Shown: in pieces, positions 17,801 through 27,033 of the stretch
How the letters are laid out: each line of letters starts with the position of its first letter
Position numbering within the stretch: the stretch's first letter is position 1
Assembly (NCBI GenBank): GCA_014075255.1
Contig: CP046178.1
Location: 320,001-384,000, forward strand
Source: Gammaproteobacteria bacterium
GTDB lineage: Bacteria; Pseudomonadota; Gammaproteobacteria; UBA4575
DNA length: 64,000 nucleotides
Direction: 5' to 3'
Made by a program: the position numbers and the translations under genes
The notes under the pieces: generated by a model
The model's input: only the letters and a program-made list of their open reading frames with translations
What the model was told of the DNA's origin: nothing
Databases searched by the model: none

Positions 17801-17934
17801 ATGTGTGTGAGAAAAATAATTATTAAACAGTTAGCCGAAAACCAAACTAGTTTGAAGTTAAGTTTTTGTTCGTAAAATATGTCGTTTTATGCCTGATTTT
17901 AATAATAGGTGTGAAAAGACGAGGAGGATAAAAT

Positions 17935-18969
17935 ATGTATCACGGTGATATATCAAGTAGTAAAGATGCAGTAGGTGTTGCAGTAGTGAACTACAAAATG
18001 CCACGACTGCATACAAAAGCAGATGTTCTAGATAATGCACGCAATATTGCCAACATGATTGAAGGCATGAAAGTTGGATTGCCAGGAATGGATTTGGTCA
18101 TTTTCCCGGAATACAGTACGCATGGGATAATGTATGACGAGACAGAGATGTATGAAACTGCATCAAGTATTCCAGGTGATGAAACTGAAATATTTGCAGA
18201 AGCATGTCGAAATGCAAAAGTTTGGGGTGTCTTTTCCTTAACGGGCGAACGACATGAAGATCATCCAAATAAAGCACCTTATAACACGCTTATTCTGATG
18301 AATGATAAAGGTGAAATTGTACAGAAGTATCGCAAGATCATGCCATGGGTCCCAATTGAAGGCTGGTATCCCGGAAATTGCACTTACGTTTCTGATGGGC
18401 CAAAAGGTCTAAAGATCAGTTTAATCATTTGTGACGATGGTAATTACCCAGAGATCTGGCGTGATTGCGCCATGAAAGGCGCAGAGTTAATTGTGCGTTG
18501 CCAAGGTTATATGTATCCGTCTAAAGATCAACAAGTCATGGTTGCAAAAGCTATGGCATGGATGAATAACACTTACGTTGCCGTTGCAAATGCCACTGGA
18601 TTTGATGGCGTGTATTCTTACTTTGGTCACTCTGCAATTGTTGGTTTTGATGGCCGTACCTTAGGTGAGTGTGGCGAAGAAGATATGGGTGTTCAGTATG
18701 CTAATTTATCAGTTTCATTAATTCGTGATGCACGTAAAAATCAGCAATCTGAAAATCATCTGTTCAAATTATTGCATCGTGGCTATACAGGTAAAATTAA
18801 TTCAGGTGAAGGTGATACAGGTGTTGCTGAATGTCCGTTCGACTTTTACAAAAAATGGATTACAGATCCTGAAGCCGCACGTGAAATGGTGGAATCTATT
18901 ACCAGAACTACTGTTGGCACAGAAGAATGTGAAATTGAAGGGATACCAAACCCAAAGACTCACAGATAG
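17935..18969 (+). CDS. amiE: Aliphatic amidase
   Basis: AmiE, 344 residues, hydrolyses short aliphatic amides such as acetamide to the acid and ammonia. It is a cytoplasmic nitrilase-superfamily enzyme, nearly collinear with Pseudomonas AmiE. The catalytic residues are all in place: Glu59 (VIFPEYS), Lys134 (KYRKIMPW), Cys166 ([12 protein letters not shown]), plus Glu142. A GAGGAGGA ribosome site stands just before the ATG. Expression is presumably set by the AmiC/AmiR antitermination leader upstream. A strong terminator directly downstream suggests that amiE is transcribed more than the CbbQ/CbbO genes that follow. The acetate produced would feed the acetyl-CoA synthetase at 22231-24168. Confidence 0.96.
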   Translation: MYHGDISSSKDAVGVAVVNYKMPRLHTKADVLDNARNIANMIEGMKVGLPGMDLVIFPEYSTHGIMYDETEMYETASSIPGDETEIFAEACRNAKVWGVFSLTGERHEDHPNKAPYNTLILMNDKGEIVQKYRKIMPWVPIEGWYPGNCTYVSDGPKGLKISLIICDDGNYPEIWRDCAMKGAELIVRCQGYMYPSKDQQVMVAKAMAWMNNTYVAVANATGFDGVYSYFGHSAIVGFDGRTLGECGEEDMGVQYANLSVSLIRDARKNQQSENHLFKLLHRGYTGKINSGEGDTGVAECPFDFYKKWITDPEAAREMVESITRTTVGTEECEIEGIPNPKTHR

Positions 18970-18982
18970 TTTTGTAGTAAGT

Positions 18983-19020
18983 AATGTGGAGGCATTTTAT
19001 GTCTCCACATTTATTTTTCT
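18983..19020 (+). terminator. Intrinsic terminator after amiE
   Basis: The 9-bp stem AATGTGGAG/CTCCACATT extends by a G-T and a C-G pair inside, and is followed by TTATTTTTCTT. It lies 14 bp past the amiE stop. Read-through would be needed for cbbQ/cbbO expression unless a promoter lies in the 90-bp gap. Confidence 0.8.
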
Positions 19021-19081
19021 TAATAATAATGCGTATTATAAATTCGCTGGAAAAGTTTGAGTGCATAGTGAGAGACAAGGT

Positions 19082-19879
19082 ATGAATCTTGATGATTATT
19101 TGATTACGGAAGAACCTTACTACTCTCCAACTCATAACGAAATTCAGCTGTTCGAGGCGGCGTATGCAAACCGTATGCCGATGATGCTTAAAGGGCCCAC
19201 TGGCTGTGGTAAAACCCGTTTTGTTGAATACATGGCATGGAAGCTTAAAAAACCATTGATTACCGTTTCTTGTCATGAGGATATGACAGCTTCGGATCTA
19301 GTTGGTCGTTACTTGCTCGACGCAGAAGGGACGGTTTGGCACGATGGGCCATTAACGTTAGCAGTTCGCCATGGTGCAATTTGTTACTTAGATGAAATTG
19401 TTGAAGCCAGGCAAGATACCAGTGTGGTTATTCATTCCTTAACAGATAATCGTCGTGTTCTTTCATTAGAAAAGAAAAATGAAGTTATAAAAGCTAACAA
19501 TGACTTTCAAATTGTTATTTCTTATAACCCAGGTTATCAGAGTGTGTTAAAAGATTTAAAAGAATCAACCAAGCAAAGATTTGGTGCAATTGATTTCGAC
19601 TATCCTAAAGCAAGCGATGAAGCAAAAATTATTGCGCACGAAACAGGTATCGATAACAAAATTGCTGAAAAACTTGTGCAAATTTCTGAACGTTCTAGAA
19701 ATCTAAAAGGCCATGGTTTAGATGAAGGAGCATCTACCCGCATGTTAATTTACGCCGCACAACTTATATCCAAGGGTATTTCTTTAGAAGAAGCCTGCGA
19801 AGTAGCGCTAGTGTTACCGATTACGGATGATCTTGATATTCGTAATGCGTTAAGTTCAGCAATTGAAGCATGCGCGTGA
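19082..19879 (+). CDS. CbbQ/NirQ/NorQ-type MoxR AAA+ ATPase
   Basis: This AAA+ protein of 265 residues is of the CbbQ/NirQ/GpvN group, which remodels partner enzymes together with a VWA protein. Walker A is GPTGCGKTR, Walker B is CYLDEI, and the N-terminal [11 protein letters not shown] and the segment [12 protein letters not shown] are family hallmarks. I chose the ATG at 19082 over an upstream GTG at 19061 because family members begin there. In Pseudomonas a different ATPase, AmiB, sits behind amiE; here a CbbQ-type protein takes that place, followed nine bases later by a CbbO-like gene. It may activate AmiE or another enzyme of the island, but the target is unknown. Confidence 0.88.
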   Translation: MNLDDYLITEEPYYSPTHNEIQLFEAAYANRMPMMLKGPTGCGKTRFVEYMAWKLKKPLITVSCHEDMTASDLVGRYLLDAEGTVWHDGPLTLAVRHGAICYLDEIVEARQDTSVVIHSLTDNRRVLSLEKKNEVIKANNDFQIVISYNPGYQSVLKDLKESTKQRFGAIDFDYPKASDEAKIIAHETGIDNKIAEKLVQISERSRNLKGHGLDEGASTRMLIYAAQLISKGISLEEACEVALVLPITDDLDIRNALSSAIEACA

Positions 19880-19887
19880 GGTGACAC

Positions 19888-22188
19888 TTGGCTACCTCCA
19901 CGACGCGAGGAAAGTATGAAATTTCTTCGCTTACACAAGAACCTGGAGATCCAGATGAACGTCTGGTTTTTCTTGTTGATGAAGGGAAGCAGTTTTTTCC
20001 AAATGAATTTTACCCGCTTTGGAAAAGTGCCTGTAACAAACTTTCGAATGCAGGTTATGGGGCTTTAATACCGCTTTCTTATGCGCGCTATTCACCCAAA
20101 CTAGTCAAAATATTAAATTCTGAAGTAACGATTAATTTAGCAGTAACTGTTTCATTGTCTGCGATTAAAGTGAATCGTGCAGCAGCAGAGTTATTAACCA
20201 AAGCTGCAGTGATTGCAGCACATGAGTTAAAATCAACGCAGGCATTTTCTTCTTGGGTAACGACTATTGAGGAATTAATTTATCACGCGCCTGAATCTTT
20301 GCTCGCAGTTCTAGAGCGCACACAAAAAATAGTTTCTACCTTAACGCCTGATCAATTTAGATCTTGGGTATTAACTGGATTGCGCTCAACGGGAGATGAT
20401 GCTTTACGGCAAATCAACTATTTTAGTTTTACAGATCCTGAATCAGAAAAGTGGTTTAGGCACGAAGCAGGAGATGTTGTTTTTACTGATCTTGATCGCC
20501 GTTTAAAACTCTATTTGATTTCTCTTTGGGGTTTGCGTCCACCGATACGTGATCTTCCAGCTTCTACATCACCGTTATCGTTAAGACGGATTTCAATTAG
20601 CAATGGTGTAGTACGAATACCCGAAGTGTTTCCTGGCTTTCATGATCAGCAAGCTGAAAGAATTTTTCGTGCGGGACTTGCGCATGTGGGTGCGCATTTG
20701 GTGTATTCAAAAACAATTTTTCCTTTAGGTGAGCTAAAACCTATCCAAGTAACATTGGTTTCTTTGCTTGAAGATGCTCGGGTAGAGTATTTGGCGATGC
20801 AATCCTTTCCAGGTTTGCGAAAACTTTGGCAACCATTTCATGTTGCAAAGCCTAGTGGACCAAAACTGGTGCCACTGCTATTAACACGACTCGCACGCGC
20901 ACTTATTGATAAAGAATATAAGGATAAAGATGGCTGGGTGCAAAAGGGTCGTGATATGTTTTTTGATGCACAAAACGATATGACGGATCCTGCTATGTGT
21001 CGGAGAATTGGGGTTCTTTTAGGTAATGATTTAGGTCAGTTACGCGCACAATTTAATGCAAAAACATATGTCGTAGAACCCGCTTATCGAGACGATAATA
21101 TGGGTTTGTGGGACTTTGGGGATCAGCAAGATCAAGAAGAAGAGGATGATGGCGTCTTTATCGAAGCCATGCGCATGGATCGTGAGGAAGAAGTCGATGA
21201 TTCTAATAGTGAACATGAGCAAAATGAAAATACTGATGATGAACAGCAATATCATGCGCGAGAAAGTACTGATACGGAACAGAAAGAATCCGAAGTTGCA
21301 GTACGTTATCCAGAATATGATTACTTAACAGGATCTGAGCGACCTAACTGGACTTGCGTATTGGAATATTTTCCTGATTTTGGAGATGCGTATAAAATAG
21401 AGAGAATTTTAGAAGAACATAATAATCTAGTTAATCGAATCACTAATTTAATTCAAACAGCAAAGGTAAGTTTGCCAGAACGACTGCATCACCAAAGTGT
21501 TGGCGAGTCCTTAGATATAGACGCATGTATTAATGCAGTGATTAGTCGAAGGATGGGGGATACTCCTGATCCTAGGATTTATAGCACTACTGAGCGCAAG
21601 CATCGTGATCTATCTGTATTGGTGCTATTGGATATTTCTAATTCAACCAATGATAAAGTTCAAACAGCAGGTACATCAGTTTTAGAACTTGAGCTTCAAG
21701 CAACTAGTTTGCTTGCTTATGCAATGTCGGAATTAAATGACCCATTTGCTATTGCTGCATTCTGTTCCGACGGCAAAGAAGATGTGCATTATTATCGAAT
21801 TAAAGATTTCAATTCGCCCTATGACACCACGGCTCGCGCACATTTGGCAGGTTTGCAGGGTAAATTATCAACGCGTATGGGGGCAGCAATGAGGCATGCT
21901 ACAAGAGATTTAGTAGCTCAACATACACATAGAAGATTGCTGTTGGTAATTTCAGACGGTGAACCTTCGGATATAGATGTAGATGATCAGCAGTATTTGG
22001 TTGAAGATGCACGCAAGGTAGTACGGTCTATTTCCCGGTTAGGTATCGATACTTTTTGTGTGGGTTTGGATGCAGGTGGAGATAATTATTTGCACAAAAT
22101 ATTTGGCAGAAAAAATGTAGCGGTAATTGATAGACTAGAGCACTTGCCAGAAAAGTTACCTATGTTGTACCTTCGTTTAACTGCATAG
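19888..22188 (+). CDS. CbbO/NorD-type von Willebrand factor A protein
   Basis: This is a 766-residue protein with the CbbO/NorD layout. A long helical N-terminal part leads to an acidic, low-complexity region (about 410-470, many Asp/Glu/Gln). A C-terminal VWA domain (about 565-766) carries the metal-ion site DISNS and a TRMGAAMRHAT segment. Such proteins act as adaptors for CbbQ/NorQ ATPases in activating metalloenzymes or Rubisco. The start is TTG at 19888 with GAGGTGA just upstream; no better in-frame ATG is present. It is tightly linked to the ATPase gene (8 bp). Confidence 0.85.
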   Translation: MATSTTRGKYEISSLTQEPGDPDERLVFLVDEGKQFFPNEFYPLWKSACNKLSNAGYGALIPLSYARYSPKLVKILNSEVTINLAVTVSLSAIKVNRAAAELLTKAAVIAAHELKSTQAFSSWVTTIEELIYHAPESLLAVLERTQKIVSTLTPDQFRSWVLTGLRSTGDDALRQINYFSFTDPESEKWFRHEAGDVVFTDLDRRLKLYLISLWGLRPPIRDLPASTSPLSLRRISISNGVVRIPEVFPGFHDQQAERIFRAGLAHVGAHLVYSKTIFPLGELKPIQVTLVSLLEDARVEYLAMQSFPGLRKLWQPFHVAKPSGPKLVPLLLTRLARALIDKEYKDKDGWVQKGRDMFFDAQNDMTDPAMCRRIGVLLGNDLGQLRAQFNAKTYVVEPAYRDDNMGLWDFGDQQDQEEEDDGVFIEAMRMDREEEVDDSNSEHEQNENTDDEQQYHARESTDTEQKESEVAVRYPEYDYLTGSERPNWTCVLEYFPDFGDAYKIERILEEHNNLVNRITNLIQTAKVSLPERLHHQSVGESLDIDACINAVISRRMGDTPDPRIYSTTERKHRDLSVLVLLDISNSTNDKVQTAGTSVLELELQATSLLAYAMSELNDPFAIAAFCSDGKEDVHYYRIKDFNSPYDTTARAHLAGLQGKLSTRMGAAMRHATRDLVAQHTHRRLLLVISDGEPSDIDVDDQQYLVEDARKVVRSISRLGIDTFCVGLDAGGDNYLHKIFGRKNVAVIDRLEHLPEKLPMLYLRLTA

Positions 22189-22230
22189 ATATGTAACTAA
22201 AAGAATAATAAGATTTGTAGGAGTAACAAT

Positions 22231-24168
22231 ATGTCAGAAGATAAAATTTACCCAGTACCCGCGTCAGTTTCTTCAGCTGCACATATTGATGCAGCGAAAT
22301 ATGAATCAATGTACGAAGAGTCGATAAGCAATCCTGAAGGGTTTTGGGCTGAACAAGCAGATAAGTTTGTAACCTGGTATAAAAAATGGGATACCGTTTT
22401 AGATTGGGATTATCGAAAAGGCCATATTCGTTGGTTTGAAGGGGCAAGCTTAAATGTATCTTACAACTGTATAGATCGACATTTAGATACGCGCGGAGAT
22501 CAAACTGCGATTATTTGGGAAGGAGACGATCCAAATGATGACAAATACATTACCTATAAAGAGTTGCATCAAGAAGTATGTAAGTTATCAAATGTTTTAA
22601 AATCTCGTGGCGTTAAAAAAGGTGATCGGATATGTATATACATGCCGATGATTCCTGAAGCGGCTTATGCCATGTTGGCTTGCACACGAATTGGTGCGGT
22701 ACATTCTGTAGTGTTTGGTGGATTTTCACCTGATTCATTGCGTGATCGTATTCTAGATTCTGATTGCCAAACTGTAATTACTGCAGACGAAGGTGTGCGC
22801 GGTGGAAAACCAGTGCCACTTAAAGCCAATACTGATAAAGCCTTAGAAGAATGTCCAAATGTAAGTACGGTCTTAGTGGTTAAACGTACAGGCGGCAACA
22901 TAGATTGGCATGATTCACGAGATTGTTGGTATCACGAACAAATTTCAGCTGTGAGTAGCGAATGTGAACCTGAGCATATGGATGCCGAAGATCCGATGTT
23001 TATTTTGTATACCTCGGGATCTACAGGAAAACCAAAAGGCGTATTACATACAACAGGTGGTTATCTATTATTTGCAGCCATCACACATAAATATGTGTTT
23101 GATTATCAAGATGGCGAAGTTTATTGGTGTACCGCAGATGTTGGTTGGGTGACTGGTCATACTTATATTTTATATGGGCCGCTATGTAATGGTGCGATAA
23201 CCATGATGTTTGAAGGGGTGCCAAACTACCCTGACGGCAGTCGTTTTTGGCAGGTGTGTGACAAACATAATGTTGCAAGTTTTTATACTGCACCGACAGC
23301 AATTCGTTCGCTTATTAGTATGGGCAATGATTTTGTTAAAAAAACCAGTCGCAAAAGTCTACGTATACTAGGTTCAGTAGGCGAACCCATTAACCCAGAA
23401 GCATGGGAATGGTATTACCATGTCGTTGGAGATGGCCGTTGTCCGGTTGTAGATACGTGGTGGCAGACTGAAACGGGTGGGCACATGATTACGCCATTGC
23501 CAGGTGCAACGGATTTAAAACCGGGCTCTGCTAGCAAGCCTTTCTTTGGGATACAGCCAGCCATCGTTGACGAAAACGGAAAAGAACTTGAAGGTGAATG
23601 TCAGGGTAATTTAGTAATGAAATTTCCATGGCCAGGTCAAATGCGTTCTGTATACGGTGACCATAAACGCTTCATTGAAACTTATTTTTCACAATACCCT
23701 GGTATGTATTTTAGTGGTGATGGATGTAAACGTGACGCGGATGGTTATTATTGGATTACCGGTCGTGTAGATGATGTATTAAATATTTCTGGTCATCGAT
23801 TAGGTACTGCAGAAGTTGAAAGTGCATTGGTGCTACATGCAAAAGTTGCCGAAGCTGCAGTAGTGGGTTACCCGCATGATATTAAAGGACAGGGTATCTA
23901 TGCGTATGTGACACCCATGTCAGGGGTGGAAATGACTGATATATTAAAAGAAGAGCTAGTCCAGCTTGTGCGTAAAGAAATTGGCCCGTTTGCTAAACCT
24001 GATATTATTCAATGGGCGCCTGGATTACCAAAAACACGTTCTGGAAAAATTATGCGGCGTATTTTAAGAAAGGTTGCAGAAAACGAAATTGATAATTTAG
24101 GAGATACTTCAACGCTTGCTGATCCATCAGTAGTGGATGATATAATTGCCAATAGGGCTAATATCTAA
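22231..24168 (+). CDS. acs: Acetyl-CoA synthetase (AMP-forming)
   Basis: This is an acyl-adenylate-forming enzyme of 645 residues, the standard Acs length. It makes acetyl-CoA from acetate, ATP and CoA. The adenylate motif [12 protein letters not shown] is present, together with [16 protein letters not shown], the [21 protein letters not shown] hinge region and the C-terminal [15 protein letters not shown] with the regulatory acetylation lysine. A ribosome site (GTAGGAG) precedes the ATG. Its place after amiE-cbbQ-cbbO fits a role in assimilating acetate released from acetamide. Confidence 0.96.
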   Translation: MSEDKIYPVPASVSSAAHIDAAKYESMYEESISNPEGFWAEQADKFVTWYKKWDTVLDWDYRKGHIRWFEGASLNVSYNCIDRHLDTRGDQTAIIWEGDDPNDDKYITYKELHQEVCKLSNVLKSRGVKKGDRICIYMPMIPEAAYAMLACTRIGAVHSVVFGGFSPDSLRDRILDSDCQTVITADEGVRGGKPVPLKANTDKALEECPNVSTVLVVKRTGGNIDWHDSRDCWYHEQISAVSSECEPEHMDAEDPMFILYTSGSTGKPKGVLHTTGGYLLFAAITHKYVFDYQDGEVYWCTADVGWVTGHTYILYGPLCNGAITMMFEGVPNYPDGSRFWQVCDKHNVASFYTAPTAIRSLISMGNDFVKKTSRKSLRILGSVGEPINPEAWEWYYHVVGDGRCPVVDTWWQTETGGHMITPLPGATDLKPGSASKPFFGIQPAIVDENGKELEGECQGNLVMKFPWPGQMRSVYGDHKRFIETYFSQYPGMYFSGDGCKRDADGYYWITGRVDDVLNISGHRLGTAEVESALVLHAKVAEAAVVGYPHDIKGQGIYAYVTPMSGVEMTDILKEELVQLVRKEIGPFAKPDIIQWAPGLPKTRSGKIMRRILRKVAENEIDNLGDTSTLADPSVVDDIIANRANI

Positions 24169-24334
24169 ATAAATTGGTGCATTTTAAGGGTTTTAAAAAC
24201 AAAGAGTTAAATTGCCGAATAATCTCGTTTAACCACTGGTCGTTTTAAATCTACCGTTTGGCACTATCTGTGAAACTCAAATAGTTTTCTCTGATATCTC
24301 TATGTCTTCCATTGGAGTTGGAGAGTTTAGAGTC

Positions 24335-24940
24335 ATGCAATTAATCGACTCAATTTTATCTGGTGTTGATATAAAAACTTGCATTGCGGCTATCGCAGTT
24401 TTATTGCTGGTATTGTGGGTGATGAAAATTGCGAGAGAAGTGCGTTCAAATATGCAACGTGCAAGGAAGAATAAAAGAAAAAATAAAGAAGAATTAAAAC
24501 GTATTCAAAATTTACGCGAAAATTATAAGCAAGATATTTCGATTTTTCTAAATTCTTACCGTGCTGATATTTCAACTAAGCTAGCCGAAAGTAAAGCAGA
24601 GAATGGCTTATTTATTTTTTGGAGCGGTGCTGAAGATGTTTATAGTAGATTTGCAAGTGATACGTCAGAAATTAACAAACTACCTAATCAAGATGAGCGA
24701 ATAGCAGTTCGAAGTTTTTATACCGAATCAAAAGCATTTTTAGATGGTATTTTATACAACAACTATTTGTTGAAAAAATATCAATATTTACATTGCAAAG
24801 TAAAAACTACTACGGCAACTTCAAGGGAAGTTAGAGAGGTAGGCGATGTAGCAGAACAGATGTCTACACTAGGTGCTCAGCTGCAACAACAGCATCATGA
24901 GTTGTTAAGTAGTTTGCAATCTGCCAGAGCTTATTTTTAG
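24335..24940 (+). CDS. Single-pass membrane protein with coiled coil, unknown function
   Basis: This protein of about 201 residues has one N-terminal membrane helix (IAAIAVLLLVLWVMKIA). A strongly basic stretch (RARKNKRKNKEELKR) and a long helical, coiled-coil cytoplasmic region follow. I do not recognise the family. The ATG at 24335 has GGAGAG nine bases upstream; an earlier in-frame ATG at 24302 lacks a ribosome site. It is convergent with the metalloprotease gene. Confidence 0.6.
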   Translation: MQLIDSILSGVDIKTCIAAIAVLLLVLWVMKIAREVRSNMQRARKNKRKNKEELKRIQNLRENYKQDISIFLNSYRADISTKLAESKAENGLFIFWSGAEDVYSRFASDTSEINKLPNQDERIAVRSFYTESKAFLDGILYNNYLLKKYQYLHCKVKTTTATSREVREVGDVAEQMSTLGAQLQQQHHELLSSLQSARAYF

Positions 24941-24948
24941 ATAAATAA

Positions 24949-26430
24949 TTATTTAAAATTATCTCTTCTTTTTCGAGCTTCTCGGTATTGCTCTTTTTTT
25001 GTTTCAATTCTTGCTTTTGAGCTGCTATCAATGCCAGGTACGCGAAGGGATAATTGAATTTGCTCCATTGCGGTTCCGTATTGTCCATGTGCGGCATAAT
25101 AATCACTTAATGATTCATGACTTCGCCACGCTAAGTTTGCTTTGCTTGCTGCTTTAGCCTTCAATTTGTCAAATGCTGGATTTTCAGGTTGTGAGATATA
25201 CAGTTGGTCTAGTTTTTGTAGGGCGAGATGGGCATTCCCGCTTTCAGTTAAAGAAGTGGCTAAATAATAAATAACTGATAGGTTGCTTGGGTAAATTTCC
25301 TCTAATTTTCTAAGCGAGTTTTCTGCTTTTGTATATTGCCCATCTACAATCAATATTTGGGCATTAGCTAATTTAATTGTAAGTTCGTTGTCAACATTTA
25401 CAGAAATGGATTTCAGTTGTTGTAAAGCTTTCTGATTTTTTCCTGTACGACTTAACGCTAACGCGTAAGCATAAGTTTCAGTTTCACTTAAGCTTCCTGG
25501 TATTCTGTTTTTCTTTTTATAATAATCAGCAAGCTGATTCGGATTACTGGTAATTGCAATAGTACGAGCTTTTGCATACTCAAAATGTATAGTATTTGAA
25601 GTGAATGAACCTTTGTATTGATTGGCTCGCGATTTTGATTCACTAATGCGGTTTGTTGTTAGAGGGTGAGAACTTAAAAATTCAGGAATCTGTCCTCGGT
25701 TTAATTGCGTATGTTTATTTAAATTTTCAAAAAACGCTGGCATACCTTGAGGATCAATGTTTGCGTCGACTAAAAGTTGCATGCCTATTCGATCTGCCTC
25801 TTGTTCAAAACTACGTGTGTATGCGAGTTGTCTCTCTTGTAATGTAGACTGTGTTGTTAAGAGAGCAGCTTGACCTAGTTCGCCTCCACCATAGGCAACA
25901 GCAAGAATAGAGCCTAATAGTGTAAGCGCAGATATAACACCAAAAGACTTTGTATTTGCAAAGTTGCGTGCTATATGACGTTGTGTAACGTGTGCTATTT
26001 CATGTGCAAATACGCTGGCAACTTCGCTTTCTTTTTCGCCTAAAGTTAGAAGACCGCTATTAATAGCGACAATACCGCCTGGTAATGCAAAAGCATTTAC
26101 ATCAGAGTTCTGTATCAATACAAAAGTAAATGGGAAATTAGAATTTAACCCTGCAGAGGTAATTCTCGTACCTAAAGAATGTATGTATTGGCTTAATTCA
26201 GGGTCGTTTATGACAGGAAGGTTCCCACGAACTTCAGAAATAAGGATTTGACCGAGTTCTATCTCTTTGGAAACACTTAGCCCTTCACTTGCTGGTCCAC
26301 CAATATCAGGTAAATTGATTTCGGCTATTGAAATATTAGGGCCAAATGTTAGTGCTAAAGTTAAAACTAAATGACCTATACGTTGAAGAGATAGGTTTGC
26401 TCTAAATGGCCAGGTTTGGGAGTTATTCAT
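24949..26430 (-). CDS. bepA: M48-family periplasmic metalloprotease with TPR repeats (BepA/YfgC-like)
   Basis: This 493-residue protein has a signal peptide (about 1-36) followed by an M48 zinc protease domain. HEIAH is at 143-147 and the third zinc ligand lies in SFEQEADRIG. A C-terminal half of TPR-like repeats (about 300-480) follows. BepA degrades misfolded LptD and related outer-membrane proteins and aids their assembly at the beta-barrel machinery. The segments DVNAFALPGGIVAINSGLL and HPLTTNRISE are typical. It is divergent from tusA. Confidence 0.9.
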   Translation of the reverse strand: MNNSQTWPFRANLSLQRIGHLVLTLALTFGPNISIAEINLPDIGGPASEGLSVSKEIELGQILISEVRGNLPVINDPELSQYIHSLGTRITSAGLNSNFPFTFVLIQNSDVNAFALPGGIVAINSGLLTLGEKESEVASVFAHEIAHVTQRHIARNFANTKSFGVISALTLLGSILAVAYGGGELGQAALLTTQSTLQERQLAYTRSFEQEADRIGMQLLVDANIDPQGMPAFFENLNKHTQLNRGQIPEFLSSHPLTTNRISESKSRANQYKGSFTSNTIHFEYAKARTIAITSNPNQLADYYKKKNRIPGSLSETETYAYALALSRTGKNQKALQQLKSISVNVDNELTIKLANAQILIVDGQYTKAENSLRKLEEIYPSNLSVIYYLATSLTESGNAHLALQKLDQLYISQPENPAFDKLKAKAASKANLAWRSHESLSDYYAAHGQYGTAMEQIQLSLRVPGIDSSSKARIETKKEQYREARKRRDNFK

Positions 26431-26550
26431 ATCTATAAGACTGGCTAGTGAGCAAATCGTTTACATTATTGTAGTCGCTCATTAGTTTAAAAGCTGAATT
26501 ATATGATTACCATGGAGAAATTGAGGTTGTTTATTGGGAGGTGGACCCAC

Positions 26551-26578
26551 ATATTATAATATCATGATATTATAATAT
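26551..26578. repeat. 28-bp perfect AT-rich palindrome upstream of tusA
   Basis: The left half ATATTATAATATCA is followed exactly by its complement, giving a 28-bp self-complementary sequence. It lies between the divergent bepA and tusA genes, 68 bp before the tusA start. It could be a dimer operator or a cruciform-forming element. No known consensus is assigned. Confidence 0.7.
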
Positions 26579-26645
26579 GATATTGTTGCTTTGGGCTTGT
26601 GCGCCTTTACGCTACTATTGCGAATGAATTTTCAAGGAGTTTTAA

Positions 26646-26876
26646 ATGTCTGAGTTTGATCAAGAGTTAGATGCATGTGGATTAAATTGCCCATTACCTA
26701 TATTAAGAGCAAAAAAGGCGTTGTCTGGTATGGATGCTGGCAAAGTATTACATATAATTGCAACTGACCCTGGTGCTGTTAAAGACTTTGAGGCTTTTTC
26801 AAAGCAAACTGGTAACGAGCTTTTAGATTCAAAAGAAGATGATGGGAAGTTTTACTTCCATATTAAGAAGAAGTAA
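26646..26876 (+). CDS. tusA: Sulfur carrier protein TusA
   Basis: This is a small cytoplasmic sulfurtransferase of 76 residues of the TusA/SirA family. The CPxP motif with the reactive cysteine is in LDACGLNCPLPILRAKKAL. It passes persulfide sulfur on to tRNA thiolation and other pathways. A strong AAGGAG ribosome site precedes the ATG. It stands before the ilv genes, which is not the usual neighbourhood, and is separated from them by an attenuator-like stretch. Confidence 0.92.
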   Translation: MSEFDQELDACGLNCPLPILRAKKALSGMDAGKVLHIIATDPGAVKDFEAFSKQTGNELLDSKEDDGKFYFHIKKK

Positions 26877-26899
26877 TAAAATAACAATAAAATATTAAG

Positions 26900-26929
26900 A
26901 TGCTTGTGGCAGTCATCGTCACAACGTAA
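26900..26929 (+). CDS. Candidate ilv leader peptide
   Basis: A nine-codon ORF encodes MLVAVIVTT, in which five of nine residues are Leu, Val or Ile, the amino acids made by the downstream pathway. It starts 24 bp after tusA and is followed 35 bp later by a strong terminator just before ilvH. This is the layout of ilv attenuators. Only a weak ribosome site is visible, and I could not draw a convincing antiterminator pairing. Confidence 0.5.
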   Translation: MLVAVIVTT

Positions 26930-26964
26930 ACAGTCTTAGTTACTCGCTTCGTTATTTAGTGATC

Positions 26965-27003
26965 AATATGCTCCAGTCATTAAGGCTGGAGCATATTTTT
27001 TTT
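26965..27003 (+). terminator. Intrinsic terminator before ilvH (candidate attenuator)
   Basis: A perfect 12-bp stem (AATATGCTCCAG and its complement) with a nine-base loop is followed by about six T. It lies 30 bp before the ilvH start. It could simply end tusA transcripts, or act as an attenuator together with the leader ORF upstream. Confidence 0.9.
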
Positions 27004-27033
27004 GCGAATAAAATACAAAACAGCTACAACTTA

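Noticed and set aside
26959-27033. Upstream extension of ilvH beginning at 26959
   Set aside because: The extension crosses the terminator stem and T run, and the family N-terminus starts exactly at the ATG at 27034.
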